Of a stretch of 64,000 nt of DNA, positions 41,644 through 51,226 are shown piece after piece. This DNA comes from Candidatus Peregrinibacteria bacterium (lineage in GTDB: Bacteria; Patescibacteriota; Gracilibacteria; UM-FILTER-43-11; JACRIE01), in assembly GCA_016220165.1 (NCBI GenBank), contig JACRIE010000010.1, positions 1 to 64,000 of the forward strand. Direction: 5' to 3'. The notes beneath the pieces were generated by a model. That model ran no database searches. It saw only the letters and a program-made list of their open reading frames with translations, and had not been told where the DNA came from. Within the stretch, counting starts at the first letter, position 1, and each line of letters begins with the position of its first letter. The position numbers and the translations under genes were made by a program.

Positions 41644-42285
41644 ATGCAAATTCGTTATTTTGGTCATTCATGTTTTATTATTGAGGATGGGAAGGTTTCG
41701 ATCGTTACAGATCCTTTTAATGAATCGATTGGACTCAAATTGCCATCGCTCAAAGCAACGATCGTCACAGTCAGTCATACCGATCCGGAAAGCGGCAATA
41801 GTAAGGCCATCGAGGGAGAACCCCGAATCTTCGATTGGCCCGGCGAATACGAGACCTTGGGCGTGCATATCAAAGGCATTCACTCGTTTCACAGTCCAAA
41901 AGAAGCGAAGGAACAGAAAGAGAACACCATCTTCGCCATTGAATTTAACGGGATCCGTTTATGCCATTTAGGCGATCAGGGATGTCGGCTAACCCCTGAA
42001 CAGCTTGAAAAGATCGGAGAGGTGGACGTTCTGTTTATTCCCGTGGGCGGCAACACCACGATTGACGCCAAAAAGGCGCAGGGCGTGATCGAACAGCTGG
42101 AACCCCGCGTCGTGATCCCGATGCAATACAACATCCCCGGAATCAAGATGCCGCTCGATCCTCTGGGTCCGTTCCTCGGACTGATGGGCGCCAAAGAGGT
42201 TCAGCCGATAGAGGAATTCAAATTCAAAAAGTCCGAATTGCCGGAAGAGAACACCAAGATCGTCGTACTAGACATCAGCAGGTAA
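41644..42285 (+). CDS. Metal-dependent hydrolase, beta-lactamase superfamily
   Basis: MQIRYFGHSCFIIEDGKVSIVTDPF; GDQGCRLTPEQLEKIGEVDVLFIPVGG. Confidence 0.9.
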   Translation: MQIRYFGHSCFIIEDGKVSIVTDPFNESIGLKLPSLKATIVTVSHTDPESGNSKAIEGEPRIFDWPGEYETLGVHIKGIHSFHSPKEAKEQKENTIFAIEFNGIRLCHLGDQGCRLTPEQLEKIGEVDVLFIPVGGNTTIDAKKAQGVIEQLEPRVVIPMQYNIPGIKMPLDPLGPFLGLMGAKEVQPIEEFKFKKSELPEENTKIVVLDISR

Positions 42286-42286
42286 T

Positions 42287-42398
42287 TTCCAATTTTCAAT
42301 TTACAATTTTCAATAAATTTTCAATGCTTCAATATCCCAATTGATTCATTGAAAAATTGAGACATTCAATGAAAATTGTAAATTGAAAATTTATAAAT
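42287..42398. repeat. Word-repeat hairpin upstream of tRNA-Arg
   Basis: ATTTCCAATTTTCAATTTACAATTTTCAAT ... ATTCAATGAAAATTGTAAATTGAAAATT. Confidence 0.7.
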
Positions 42399-42473
42399 GA
42401 CCCCGTAGTTCAACGGATAGAACAAGGCACTCCTAAGGCCTAGATGGCGGTTCAATTCCACCCGGGGTCACCA
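42399..42473 (+). tRNA. tRNA-Arg (anticodon CCU), CCA encoded
   Basis: GACCCCG acceptor pairs with CGGGGTC; anticodon loop CTCCTAA; T-loop TTCAATT; ends ACCA. Confidence 0.88.
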
Positions 42474-42534
42474 CAAAAATTACCCAGAGAGGGTCTCGCT
42501 AGGGCGAGGTTTTTGTTTTAAATTTTTTCTTGAC

Positions 42535-42554
42535 TAGTGAACAAATGTTTACTA
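42535..42554. promoter_or_regulatory. Near-palindromic operator overlapping promoter of RhuM gene
   Basis: TAGTGAACA-AA-TGTTTACTA within TTGACT-N17-TAAAAT. Confidence 0.45.
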
Positions 42555-42593
42555 AAATAGAAACGAATTTTAGTATTTTAGCTGATTAAGAGT

Positions 42594-43520
42594 ATGAATA
42601 AATCACTTTCAGAAATTATTTTATATCGGGCTAAAGACGGGACAGCGCAGATTGAGGTAAAACTGGAAGACGAAACCGTGTGGCTGACGCAAAAGCAGAT
42701 GGCGGGACTTTTTGACGTCACGGTTCCGAATATTAATATCCACCTAAAAAATATTTTTAGTTCCGGCGAACTTAATTCAAGTGCAGTTATTAAGGAATTC
42801 TTAATAACTGCCGACGATGGCAAAATCTATGGCACGCAACACTATAATTTAGATGTGATCATCTCCATTGGCTACCGCGTAAATTCTATTAAAGGCACCC
42901 AATTCCGCATTTGGGCCACACAACGGCTGAAGGAGTACATCATCAAGGGGTTTACGATGGATGACGATCGTCTGGCGAACGGCGGAGTGAAGAAGGGCTA
43001 TTTTGACGAATGGGCCGAACGTGTCCGTCAAATCAGAACGTCTGAAAAGAATTTTTATCTCAAAGTGAGGAATATTTTTACTACGAGCGCCGATTATGAC
43101 CCTAAAACGGATTACGCTCAACGATTTTTTGCCACAATACAGAACAAATTTCATTACGCCATCACTGGCCTGACCGCGGCCGAGCTGATTGCTGCGCGCG
43201 CGGACGCGCGCAAAGAAAACATGGGTCTGACGAATTGGGACGGTTCGGTTATTACAAGAGATCAGGCGCAAATCGCCAAAAATTACCTGGAATCATTGGA
43301 GTTAAAACGTCTGATGCTTTTAGTGGAACAGTTTTTGTCATTCGCCGAACTGCAGGCAGTCGAAAGGCGCGTGATGTGCATGAAGGACTGGGTTGCCAAG
43401 CTGGATGGCTTTTTGGTATTGAATGAAAAGAAAATTTTGTTGGATTCCGGAAAAGTATCGCATGATGCCATGGAGTCCAAGGTGCGCAGAGAATTAAAGA
43501 AATTCAACGCTTCTACTTAG
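42594..43520 (+). CDS. RhuM family protein
   Basis: YRAKDGTAQIEVKLEDETVWLTQKQMAGLFDVTVPNINIHLKNIF. Confidence 0.92.
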   Translation: MNKSLSEIILYRAKDGTAQIEVKLEDETVWLTQKQMAGLFDVTVPNINIHLKNIFSSGELNSSAVIKEFLITADDGKIYGTQHYNLDVIISIGYRVNSIKGTQFRIWATQRLKEYIIKGFTMDDDRLANGGVKKGYFDEWAERVRQIRTSEKNFYLKVRNIFTTSADYDPKTDYAQRFFATIQNKFHYAITGLTAAELIAARADARKENMGLTNWDGSVITRDQAQIAKNYLESLELKRLMLLVEQFLSFAELQAVERRVMCMKDWVAKLDGFLVLNEKKILLDSGKVSHDAMESKVRRELKKFNAST

Positions 43521-43989
43521 TCGTCGCGTCTTTTTGACCAGGGGCGTCCTTCGTCGGCATCGCGGGTTTCAGCTGAATCGTTTGGGCCGTGACGCTTCCG
43601 TCGGAGTTCGTTTGGCCTCGCACGCTGACCGTTTGACCGAGCGTTAAATCCTTGGTCGTGCCAGCGGTCGTTTTTTCAACGGGCGTGGTTGCCGAAACAA
43701 AAATAATCCTGGATCCGCCGTCGCGCAGTTGGAGGGTAATGCTCGTATCGTCTTTAGAAAGAATTGTTCCGGCAAACATAGCGCTATTGTTTGCGCCACC
43801 CGCGCCTCCGCGGTTGAATCCTTGAAAATTTCGAGTCGCAGCGCTCGCCGTCGCAGTCGCTGTCGAACTTCCATATTTGGCTCCTCCATAAAAGGCGCCA
43901 ACGCCGACCACGAGAATTGCGGCAACGAATAAGGAGATAAGTTTAATTTTGCTTATTATAGCTCTTGCACGCGTTAAAAACAGCGTCAA
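43513..43989 (-). CDS. Secreted/membrane-anchored hypothetical protein (DUF5666-like)
   Basis: N-terminal TM; FAGTILSKDDTSITLQLRDGGSRIIFVSATTPVEKTTAGTTKDL. Confidence 0.6.
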   Translation of the reverse strand: MTLFLTRARAIISKIKLISLFVAAILVVGVGAFYGGAKYGSSTATATASAATRNFQGFNRGGAGGANNSAMFAGTILSKDDTSITLQLRDGGSRIIFVSATTPVEKTTAGTTKDLTLGQTVSVRGQTNSDGSVTAQTIQLKPAMPTKDAPGQKDATTK

Positions 43990-45250
43990 ACAACGTGGGT
44001 AAATCCTTCATCGGCACGGATGAAAATGCGATTCGAAGGAGCTTCCCAAACGCAATCACGCCCATGTCAAATTCTTTCAGGAGCTTTTGACGAATAGCTT
44101 CCCCGTCTAGTTCGTCCTGTAGTTCAACGCACATAAAATAGCCTGAATTGAAGGGCAACGCCTTAAAATAAACCTTGTAGTCAGGATGATAATCCAGGAT
44201 TTTTTTAACGGTCTCGTAGCGCTGTTTCAAAAGAGCCTTTTTCTCCTTTTTTTGCTGAGGATAATCGATATCGTGCGTCGCGTTCAGGATGAGCGATTGC
44301 GAAAGATGGGACGTGTTCGAAATATTCCCGCGGATCGCTCCGGCGGTTTTTTCCTCGAGCGCCTTGGCCGATTCCGGCGTCATGGAAGGGTGTCCATAGG
44401 TGATAAATCCCACGCGGAGTCCCCAGGCAAAATCCTCTTTCGTGGCGCCGTCGATTTTGACGGCAAGGACGTTGGAATGCAGCGTCGCGAGGCGCGAAAA
44501 AAGCGATTCATTCAAAACGTCTTTTTCATAAATAAGTCCGAAGTACGCGTCATCGATCAGGACCGCGAGTCGGTTGCCCGCCTCCGCGCTCTGGCGGATC
44601 GCCTGAATGATTTTTTCCGCTTCCGTTTCCGTGGGCGTGTATCCCGTCGGATTATTCGGAAAATTCAGGAGAACGATTTTCTTCCCGACTCCTCCGGCCA
44701 TCAGCGCGTCGCGAAGACCGTTTACATTGAATCCTTCGCCCGCGAAGGCGGGGAATGTCTCGAACAGCGCGTCGTACGCCTTTTCAAAAATCAGACGATA
44801 ATTGCCCCAAAAAAGATCCGGCGTGATCAGTCGGTCGCCAGGATTCACGAACAGGTATCCGGCCATGGACAGCGCGTGCGTGACCCCCGTGGTCACGACG
44901 GGAAGCGTGATCCGCTCCGGCGACAGCGTGGGATTTTTCTCGAGCATTTGCTGTTTCCAGGCGTGCCGCAGTTCCGCGATGCCGAAACTGCCCGCGTACG
45001 GGAACACCTCCTTTTTATTCAGGCGAATTCGGCCCGCGATCGTCTCGAGCGCCATGGGCGACCCGTCTTCCTCCAGTCCGATGCCGATCGTGGCGTTGAT
45101 TTTTTTGCCCTTGGCGTCCGCGGCTTGGGCCAGAATGCCCTTGTTCGGGAAATGAATCGCGCGGCCTTTATTGGAAAGCAGATCATAAATGAGCGGCACC
45201 GTCTCTTGAATCACCTCGTTGAGGGTTTTTGCCTGAGGATCAAGTGTCAT
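43943..45250 (-). CDS. Aminotransferase class I/II
   Basis: LLNFPNNPTGYTPTETEAEKI; start at 45250 overlaps upstream stop as ATGA. Confidence 0.9.
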   Translation of the reverse strand: MTLDPQAKTLNEVIQETVPLIYDLLSNKGRAIHFPNKGILAQAADAKGKKINATIGIGLEEDGSPMALETIAGRIRLNKKEVFPYAGSFGIAELRHAWKQQMLEKNPTLSPERITLPVVTTGVTHALSMAGYLFVNPGDRLITPDLFWGNYRLIFEKAYDALFETFPAFAGEGFNVNGLRDALMAGGVGKKIVLLNFPNNPTGYTPTETEAEKIIQAIRQSAEAGNRLAVLIDDAYFGLIYEKDVLNESLFSRLATLHSNVLAVKIDGATKEDFAWGLRVGFITYGHPSMTPESAKALEEKTAGAIRGNISNTSHLSQSLILNATHDIDYPQQKKEKKALLKQRYETVKKILDYHPDYKVYFKALPFNSGYFMCVELQDELDGEAIRQKLLKEFDMGVIAFGKLLRIAFSSVPMKDLPTLFDAVFNACKSYNKQN

Positions 45251-45858
45251 AAGGAATTTTCTTGTAAATATTTCTGTGCAAACCATCTCCCTTTCTTATA
45301 CGCTTTGTGCAGGAGCTTCGGCCGGTTTTTGACCACATTCGTCGAGCCGTTCCCGCAGTCACTCGCCTTCAAAAGGCCGTGATTCTTACCGCCACAATAC
45401 CACAGAGTCAGCGTGGTGTGATAGTAGGCCAGCGAATCAAACAGCCACCCGTACCACGGCACGCCGAACGTGAAAATATAATAGCAGTGCAGTTGAGTCA
45501 GATTGGGCTGTTTATGCATCGATTTCTTATGTTTAAACACGCGCCCGATATAGCTGATGCGGTCTAGAAAATTCTTGAGGATCGCGGGAACGGAAAAGTT
45601 CCACACCGGCGCCGCGATCACGAGCCCGTGGGAATTTATGAGGAACTCCTCCATTTTTTTGATATCGCGATTGGCCACGTTGTCAGCAGGTTCCGCCTTG
45701 CGGTTTTCGTAATCGAAATAGGGGAGGTGCAGGTCATACAGATGCACGCGCTCCACATGAACGCCCGCCGTTTCCGCGCCACGGCAAAACTCCTCCAGCA
45801 GGGTGGTGGAGTTGCTGTCCCGGTTCGGCGCGCTGCTGATGGCAAGAAGGGTCTTCAT
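45247..45858 (-). CDS. FMN-dependent NAD(P)H oxidoreductase, flavodoxin fold (AzoR-like)
   Basis: MKTLLAISSAPNRDSNSTTLLEEF...GLVIAAPVWNFSVPAILKNFLDRIS. Confidence 0.85.
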   Translation of the reverse strand: MKTLLAISSAPNRDSNSTTLLEEFCRGAETAGVHVERVHLYDLHLPYFDYENRKAEPADNVANRDIKKMEEFLINSHGLVIAAPVWNFSVPAILKNFLDRISYIGRVFKHKKSMHKQPNLTQLHCYYIFTFGVPWYGWLFDSLAYYHTTLTLWYCGGKNHGLLKASDCGNGSTNVVKNRPKLLHKAYKKGRWFAQKYLQENSL

Positions 45859-45935
45859 AATAGCTTTTAGCTGTTAGCTATTAGCGTTTAGCTCTGACTA
45901 ATAGCTAAAAGCTAATCGCTAACAGCTATTATATT
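45859..45935. repeat. TAGCTGTTAGCTA-word hairpin in oxidoreductase leader
   Basis: AATAGCTTTTAGCTGTTAGCTATTAGCGTTTAGC ... AATAGCTAAAAGCTAATCGCTAACAGCTATT. Confidence 0.8.
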
Positions 45936-47662
45936 ATGTACTGTTTCCTCAATTTCTCGAATTTCTCCGCCCCCAACTGTTCGCGGAGCTTCTTCTGCAT
46001 GGCGAGCACGATCGGCGGGGAGTCGGGGCCAGCCATTACAACGGTTTTCATTAATTTTTTTGGATCAAGGGGCTCATCGCCTCCATTCGCGTCTTTCGTC
46101 GACGGATTCAGCATCTCCCGCAGGGCGATCCTCATGGCCCGCTTCACTTTATTTGGAATCAGGGGGTCATTTGGAATCGTGATTTCCAAAAGCTCGCGAG
46201 CCTGCGCTGGATTCTCAATAATATAGCTTCCCAGTCGCACGGGACGCTCTTTAACGAGTCGCGCGTTGTGTTCGCGGATCATCGTATCCAATTGGGCCGC
46301 GCGCGGGTTCGGGTGCTTCGGCACCACGGCGTAGGCTTCCAGTTCCGGCGCCAGATTGCCGGTGATTGGCACCAGATCATGGCCGCTCAAATCGAGATTC
46401 ATCATGGGAAGCTTCGTCGCCGGATAAAATTTGAGCTGATAATTGCGGCACTCAATCTCATTTTCCATAAAATACCGGAACGCCTCCTCAACGCGATCCA
46501 GATTCTCATTCGGAACGCCCGTGATGTAGTCCACTGCCAGACGTTGCCCGGCCGCGCGCGTTTTTGCGTGAATTTGTTGCGTCAGCGCTTTCGTGTTCAG
46601 GGGCCGGCGGAAGAGCTTGCACACGGCTTCATCGAAGCTCTGAACTCCCATCACGATCGTGTCGGATCCGGCGCGCTTCACACGTTCAAAATCCTCCGCC
46701 TCAAGCGTCGCCAAAAGGCTCGGGTGATGATAGGCGGTCCACGTCAGATAGCGATCCATGCCGCGCTTGAGAATTTCGTCACAGAACTCGCGTAGCCATT
46801 TTTTTTCAAAAAACAGGATGTTCGAATTCGTGAAAGTGAACATGAAAAAACCCGCCTCGCGCGCTAAATATTCAAGCTCATCCGCCACGCGCAGAGGTGA
46901 ATACGTCAACAGTCGCTCCTTATACTGCGGCACGCTGCAATAGGTGCACTGGAATGGACATCCTCGATTCACCTCGAGCCCTTGCGAGGCAAAAATCGTT
47001 TCCAAAGTATGATCACTCAAGACGCCCGCCTCGAGAACCGGTTTATAATAATTTTGATAGAACGTGTGATGCTCAAGGCTCAGAAAGGGGAGTCGTTCAA
47101 ATTCTTCTGGCGACAGTGTGACGCTGTGACCCTCTTTCATCTGGCCATCTTCGAATGTCCACAGGCCTTCCACCTCGCTCAGTTTGTTTGTGTTCAAGAT
47201 AACCTCGGTAATTTTTTCGCCAAATCCTTGAACAACTCCAATGCATGAGCATCCCTGCTTTTTAAAAAGTTCAATCAATGCGCGCGGTTCGGCATTCGCC
47301 AGCGGGCCACCGAACAGCAACGGTTTATCGCGGAGCGATGCATTCGCTCGCGTGAGTGTCCGCAGGATATGATTGATGTTCCACGAATTCACATGAAACC
47401 CGATCACGCGGGTGCGCGGCGCATGCTCAGTCAGCCAATCGCCCAATTCCTCCGCCCCCCCAGTCGAGCTCTCCCGGCCAGTGGTGTCGAGCACTTGGCA
47501 GGAATGTCCTCGGCTCGCCAAACTGCTCGCGATGCGGTTGAGCCCCAGATGGTTTTCCGGCATCGAAGCAGCCCCCAGCTCGTTTTTTGAAAAATCGGGA
47601 TTGATCAGAAGCAGCTCGGCGTTTTCTGGGGAAATTGGTGTTGGCTGAAAAGAAGCGGTCAT
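45929..47662 (-). CDS. B12-binding domain radical SAM protein
   Basis: GLEVNRGCPFQCTYCSVPQYKERL; N-terminal GRESSTGGAEELGDWL cobalamin-binding-like region. Confidence 0.9.
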   Translation of the reverse strand: MTASFQPTPISPENAELLLINPDFSKNELGAASMPENHLGLNRIASSLASRGHSCQVLDTTGRESSTGGAEELGDWLTEHAPRTRVIGFHVNSWNINHILRTLTRANASLRDKPLLFGGPLANAEPRALIELFKKQGCSCIGVVQGFGEKITEVILNTNKLSEVEGLWTFEDGQMKEGHSVTLSPEEFERLPFLSLEHHTFYQNYYKPVLEAGVLSDHTLETIFASQGLEVNRGCPFQCTYCSVPQYKERLLTYSPLRVADELEYLAREAGFFMFTFTNSNILFFEKKWLREFCDEILKRGMDRYLTWTAYHHPSLLATLEAEDFERVKRAGSDTIVMGVQSFDEAVCKLFRRPLNTKALTQQIHAKTRAAGQRLAVDYITGVPNENLDRVEEAFRYFMENEIECRNYQLKFYPATKLPMMNLDLSGHDLVPITGNLAPELEAYAVVPKHPNPRAAQLDTMIREHNARLVKERPVRLGSYIIENPAQARELLEITIPNDPLIPNKVKRAMRIALREMLNPSTKDANGGDEPLDPKKLMKTVVMAGPDSPPIVLAMQKKLREQLGAEKFEKLRKQYII

Positions 47663-47675
47663 GGCCTTTATTGTA

Positions 47676-48638
47676 TCAGAGAGAAAGGTTTTTATTTTTT
47701 GGGAGGGACAGGTTGCCCCCCTGAGAAGGGGGGGGAGAGGGGGGTTTGCCCTGCATTTTCCGGCACAGCGCGCACCCGGTCGGCGTCACGGCTAAACCGC
47801 CCAGCGCGGTTTCGCGAATGCCCTCGGGCATGTTGCTCGCGATCGACATCATGGCCTGGAGGACCTCGTCCATGGGCACGAAGCTTTCCACGCCCAGAAG
47901 CGACAAATCCGACGCGCCGATCGCGGTCATGGCGGCCAGAGCGTTTCGCTTCACGCACGGGACTTCCACGAGTCCTCCCAAAGGGTCGCACGCGAGCCCC
48001 AGCATATTTTTGAGCGCGAGCGCGGCCGCGTTGACGCATTGTTCCGGCGTGCCGCCGCGCATTTCCGTGACGCCGGCCGCCGCCATGGCGGTAGCCGTGC
48101 CGACTTCGGCCTGACATCCGGCCTTCGCGGCCGAGAAAGTGCCGTCGTGTTCCAGAATCGCCACGCCGATCGCCGAAGCGGTGAACATGGCATTGAGCAG
48201 TCGGCGCTTACTCGACTTCATGTGCTCGGCCGTTGAAAAAAGAACGCCCGGAATCACGCCAGATCCGCCCGCGGTCGGGAAAGCCACGATCCGTTCCATG
48301 CAGGCGTTTTGTTCATTCGTGGCCAAAGCGTACGCCATGGCGCGCACCGCCACTTTGCTGTGTAAAAGCTTCCCCATCCTCCGAAGTCCGCGGAAGGTCT
48401 TGGCCGCGTCGCCGCCGCTCAGGCCGTACGTTGATTTTGAAGTGGAGCGCACGCCTTTTCGGATCGCTTCCCGCATCACGTTTCTCACGCGCTTCATACT
48501 GTTGCGTACGTTTGCGCGCGATTTTTTAAAAAGCTCCATTTCCCGCCGCGCCGCGATTTGTGAAATCGGCAGTTTGTGCTGTTTGCAAAGCGTCACAAGT
48601 TCAGCGCAGTTTTTAAATTGATAATTCATCGTATTCAA
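47676..48638 (-). CDS. sdaAA: L-serine dehydratase, alpha chain
   Basis: AFPTAGGSGVIPGVLF; NMLGLACDPLGGLVEVPCVKRNA. Confidence 0.9.
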   Translation of the reverse strand: MNTMNYQFKNCAELVTLCKQHKLPISQIAARREMELFKKSRANVRNSMKRVRNVMREAIRKGVRSTSKSTYGLSGGDAAKTFRGLRRMGKLLHSKVAVRAMAYALATNEQNACMERIVAFPTAGGSGVIPGVLFSTAEHMKSSKRRLLNAMFTASAIGVAILEHDGTFSAAKAGCQAEVGTATAMAAAGVTEMRGGTPEQCVNAAALALKNMLGLACDPLGGLVEVPCVKRNALAAMTAIGASDLSLLGVESFVPMDEVLQAMMSIASNMPEGIRETALGGLAVTPTGCALCRKMQGKPPSPPPSQGGNLSLPKNKNLSL

Positions 48639-48674
48639 AGTGAATGTCTACAAGCTAATTCCTAATTCCTGCAT

Positions 48675-49358
48675 TTATACTTTAAGCAGTTTCGTCAGCG
48701 CCCGCACAAAATGAATACCGGGGAATTTTTCGAGCGCGAGCACCTGCGGCAGTCTCAGGAAGCTTCCCTCGATATTGAGGAGCGTGAGCGCGTAAGAGCC
48801 GATTTTTTGGGTTTCCTTGCGCGCGATCGGGATGTTCCAGTCGATCAGTTGCCCGTAGATCGGATTCAGAACTCCGGCCTGATCATTATGACTGATGAGG
48901 AGCGAAAAGAACCGACCCACCGACGCCTCCAGGTCGATGGGAATATTGTTGATATGGGTGAGCTTCACTTGCCCTCCGCCGACGGAAGAGCCGACCACGC
49001 TCAGAGCCTGTTTACGGTTTTTAAGGATGATGCGGACCGTGTTGGGATGGTGCTCCGGCGTCGTTTCTTCGATGGGAATAAACCGCGCGCGCAACCCGCG
49101 GTCTTTAGCAATTTGAAGAGAATCTTTTAATCGCGGGTCGCTCGTCATAAATTTCATGACGCCCGCGAGTAGCGCGCGATCCGTGGCGTGCCCCAGATAG
49201 ACCGTGGCGAACGACCCGTACAGATAAAAATCAACCTGCGTGGGTGAACCGTTAAAAAGCGCCCGCGCCATTTGACCGATCTTGCACGCGCCGGCCGTAT
49301 GCGAACTGCTCGGGCCGATCATGATCGGCCCCGCGACATCAAAAAGGGAGATGGGCAT
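48675..49358 (-). CDS. sdaAB: L-serine dehydratase, beta chain
   Basis: SLFDVAGPIMIGPSSSHTAGACKIG. Confidence 0.9.
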   Translation of the reverse strand: MPISLFDVAGPIMIGPSSSHTAGACKIGQMARALFNGSPTQVDFYLYGSFATVYLGHATDRALLAGVMKFMTSDPRLKDSLQIAKDRGLRARFIPIEETTPEHHPNTVRIILKNRKQALSVVGSSVGGGQVKLTHINNIPIDLEASVGRFFSLLISHNDQAGVLNPIYGQLIDWNIPIARKETQKIGSYALTLLNIEGSFLRLPQVLALEKFPGIHFVRALTKLLKV

Positions 49359-49560
49359 GGGAGGGAGCTTATTTTTTGGGTCGCCCCCACTCTATTATAA
49401 ATGGGATCAATCTGTCCATTTTTAATATAAAAACACGGTTTACAAAAAATAATTTTATGAAGCGTGAATCTATTGAACAAAAGTTCACTTCATGCTAGGG
49501 TGACTACCTGACCCCCTAAAATGTAAATTGACTTTATGACTTAAAAGACATATCATAATT

Positions 49561-49956
49561 ATGACATATAAAGCATATTACTATCTTAAGTCAAACGGAC
49601 GCGCGCCGCTGGCACAGTATGTAATCAACCTGAAAGATAAAAAGGCGGAAGAGGAAATTTTCGCCGCGATTTCATGGCTGATAGACGAAAAGTGTCAATT
49701 GCCTCCGCCTTACATAAAACACGTCTGGAAAAAGATTTATGAATTAAGATTAGAATGCAAAGGAAATCAATATCGCATTTTTTATTTCATTTATATCGAG
49801 GGCAAAATTATTTTATTGGATGCTTATACCAAAAAGACCAATAGAATTCCGAATCGTCTTCTTAAAAAAATACAAAATTACTATTTCGATTATTTAAATC
49901 ATCGCCATGAAAAAGAATTTAAAAAGAAAGAAATTGCCGGAGGATCCGAATATTGA
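49561..49956 (+). CDS. RelE/HigB-like (Gp49 family) toxin
   Basis: KIYELRLECKGNQYRIFYFIYIEGKIILLDAYTKKTNRIP. Confidence 0.85.
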   Translation: MTYKAYYYLKSNGRAPLAQYVINLKDKKAEEEIFAAISWLIDEKCQLPPPYIKHVWKKIYELRLECKGNQYRIFYFIYIEGKIILLDAYTKKTNRIPNRLLKKIQNYYFDYLNHRHEKEFKKKEIAGGSEY

Positions 49957-50212
49957 ATATTTGGAAAGGTTATGGGACGATCCAAAATTTATAAAAGGCT
50001 ACCAAAAGGCGCGCCTTCGTTTTGGAATTGCCATCGAGATCGCTCGTCTCCGACAGAAAAAGAAGATCACCCAGCACCAGCTCGCCTGTTTAACCAAAAC
50101 CGACCAGGCGGTCATTTCCAGAATCGAGAGAGGGCGAGCCAATCTATCTTTGGATAGGCTCGCCGAAATCGCAGCAGCGCTGGGTGTTAAAGCAAAAATT
50201 CAGTTGGTTTAG
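49907..50212 (+). CDS. XRE-family antitoxin (HigA-like)
   Basis: IARLRQKKKITQHQLACLTKTDQAVISRIERGRANLSLDRLAEIAAALG. Confidence 0.88.
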   Translation: MKKNLKRKKLPEDPNIEYLERLWDDPKFIKGYQKARLRFGIAIEIARLRQKKKITQHQLACLTKTDQAVISRIERGRANLSLDRLAEIAAALGVKAKIQLV

Positions 50213-50215
50213 CGG

Positions 50216-50980
50216 TCATTTTGCCACAAACGCCGTCGCTCCCAGCCAGGCTAAGTCGAAAACGGCTTTCATGCTTTGCGCGAATGTGGTGCTTTCGACC
50301 ATCAATCCGATCAGTTCTTCGCGATTGAGCGACATGACCGCCACTTTGTTACCGTAAATCGCGATCTCATTCTGGAACAGGAATTGCGCCTTATTCACCA
50401 TGAGGATCTCCAGAAGGTTCGGGTCGTACTGCTTTGGATAAAACGCGTCAATCAAGTCCACGCACTCATCCGTCGCGGTTGAGATATAACGTGTTTTAGT
50501 GCCTCGTTTCACTTTTTCGCGACAGTAGTGTCTGAAAAAATCAGGAAACAGCGATGTCACTTGCTGTAAATTCGTGTACGCCAGAATTTCATGTTCCGCG
50601 CTCAGCGTGTCCTCAAAAATCGTTTTGATTCCCTCCAATCCTTCATAGAAACGGATCTTCGGCTTGAAGGCGAGCGTGTTAGAAATCGAGAGCAGTTCCG
50701 GAATCAGATTTTTGGTCCGCTCCAGCCGCTCTTCAGCCATCTGGGTCAGCTTCTTGTCCAGCGCTTCCGCCGTGAAGTGGAGTAATTTCCCCTTCGTGTA
50801 TGAACTGACCAATCCCTTTTCGACCAAATTGCCCAGCGTGTGATAGCACGTGGCCCGATTCACATGCGCCCTGCGTGCGATCGCGCTCACAAACGATCCG
50901 CCGAGTTCCAGCACGGCCAGATACACCTTCGATTCCTCCGGCGTGAGGCCGAGTTCAGTCAATTGTTGATAGAGTTCCAT
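50216..50980 (-). CDS. TrmB-family transcriptional regulator
   Basis: LGLTPEESKVYLAVLELGGSFVSAIARRAHVNRATCYHTLGNLVEKGLV. Confidence 0.88.
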   Translation of the reverse strand: MELYQQLTELGLTPEESKVYLAVLELGGSFVSAIARRAHVNRATCYHTLGNLVEKGLVSSYTKGKLLHFTAEALDKKLTQMAEERLERTKNLIPELLSISNTLAFKPKIRFYEGLEGIKTIFEDTLSAEHEILAYTNLQQVTSLFPDFFRHYCREKVKRGTKTRYISTATDECVDLIDAFYPKQYDPNLLEILMVNKAQFLFQNEIAIYGNKVAVMSLNREELIGLMVESTTFAQSMKAVFDLAWLGATAFVAK

Positions 50981-51009
50981 TGTTGTTTAAAAGATTCAAC
51001 AATAAAAAT

Positions 51010-51025
51010 ACTATTTTAAAATAGT
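51010..51025. promoter_or_regulatory. Perfect palindrome ACTATTTTAAAATAGT between TrmB and first Cys-rich gene
   Basis: 16-nt palindrome in the divergent intergenic region. Confidence 0.45.
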
Positions 51026-51226
51026 GGCTTATTAACAATAAAAAAACTTTATAAAAAATGCAATGTTTTGTTGAAAATATTGGACACACTATTGACAGGA
51101 TGGGGGTATTTGCGTAACGTTACCATTCAAGTAATTAATTACAAATTGTTGGCCAAATAGTGGACCAGATCGTTGCTTCCTCGGACCACCATTTGGCCCA
51201 CAATTTGGTCCACCATCTGTAATAAA

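Noticed and set aside
44186-45382. 398-aa plus-strand ORF opposite the aminotransferase
   Set aside because: Antisense shadow with biased composition; the minus-strand aminotransferase has clear motifs.
51173-51226. Upstream ATG start for Cys-rich paralog 1 (MLPRTTIWPTIWSTICNK)
   Set aside because: This stretch is translated word-repeat leader; family N-termini begin right before CxxC, supporting 51227.
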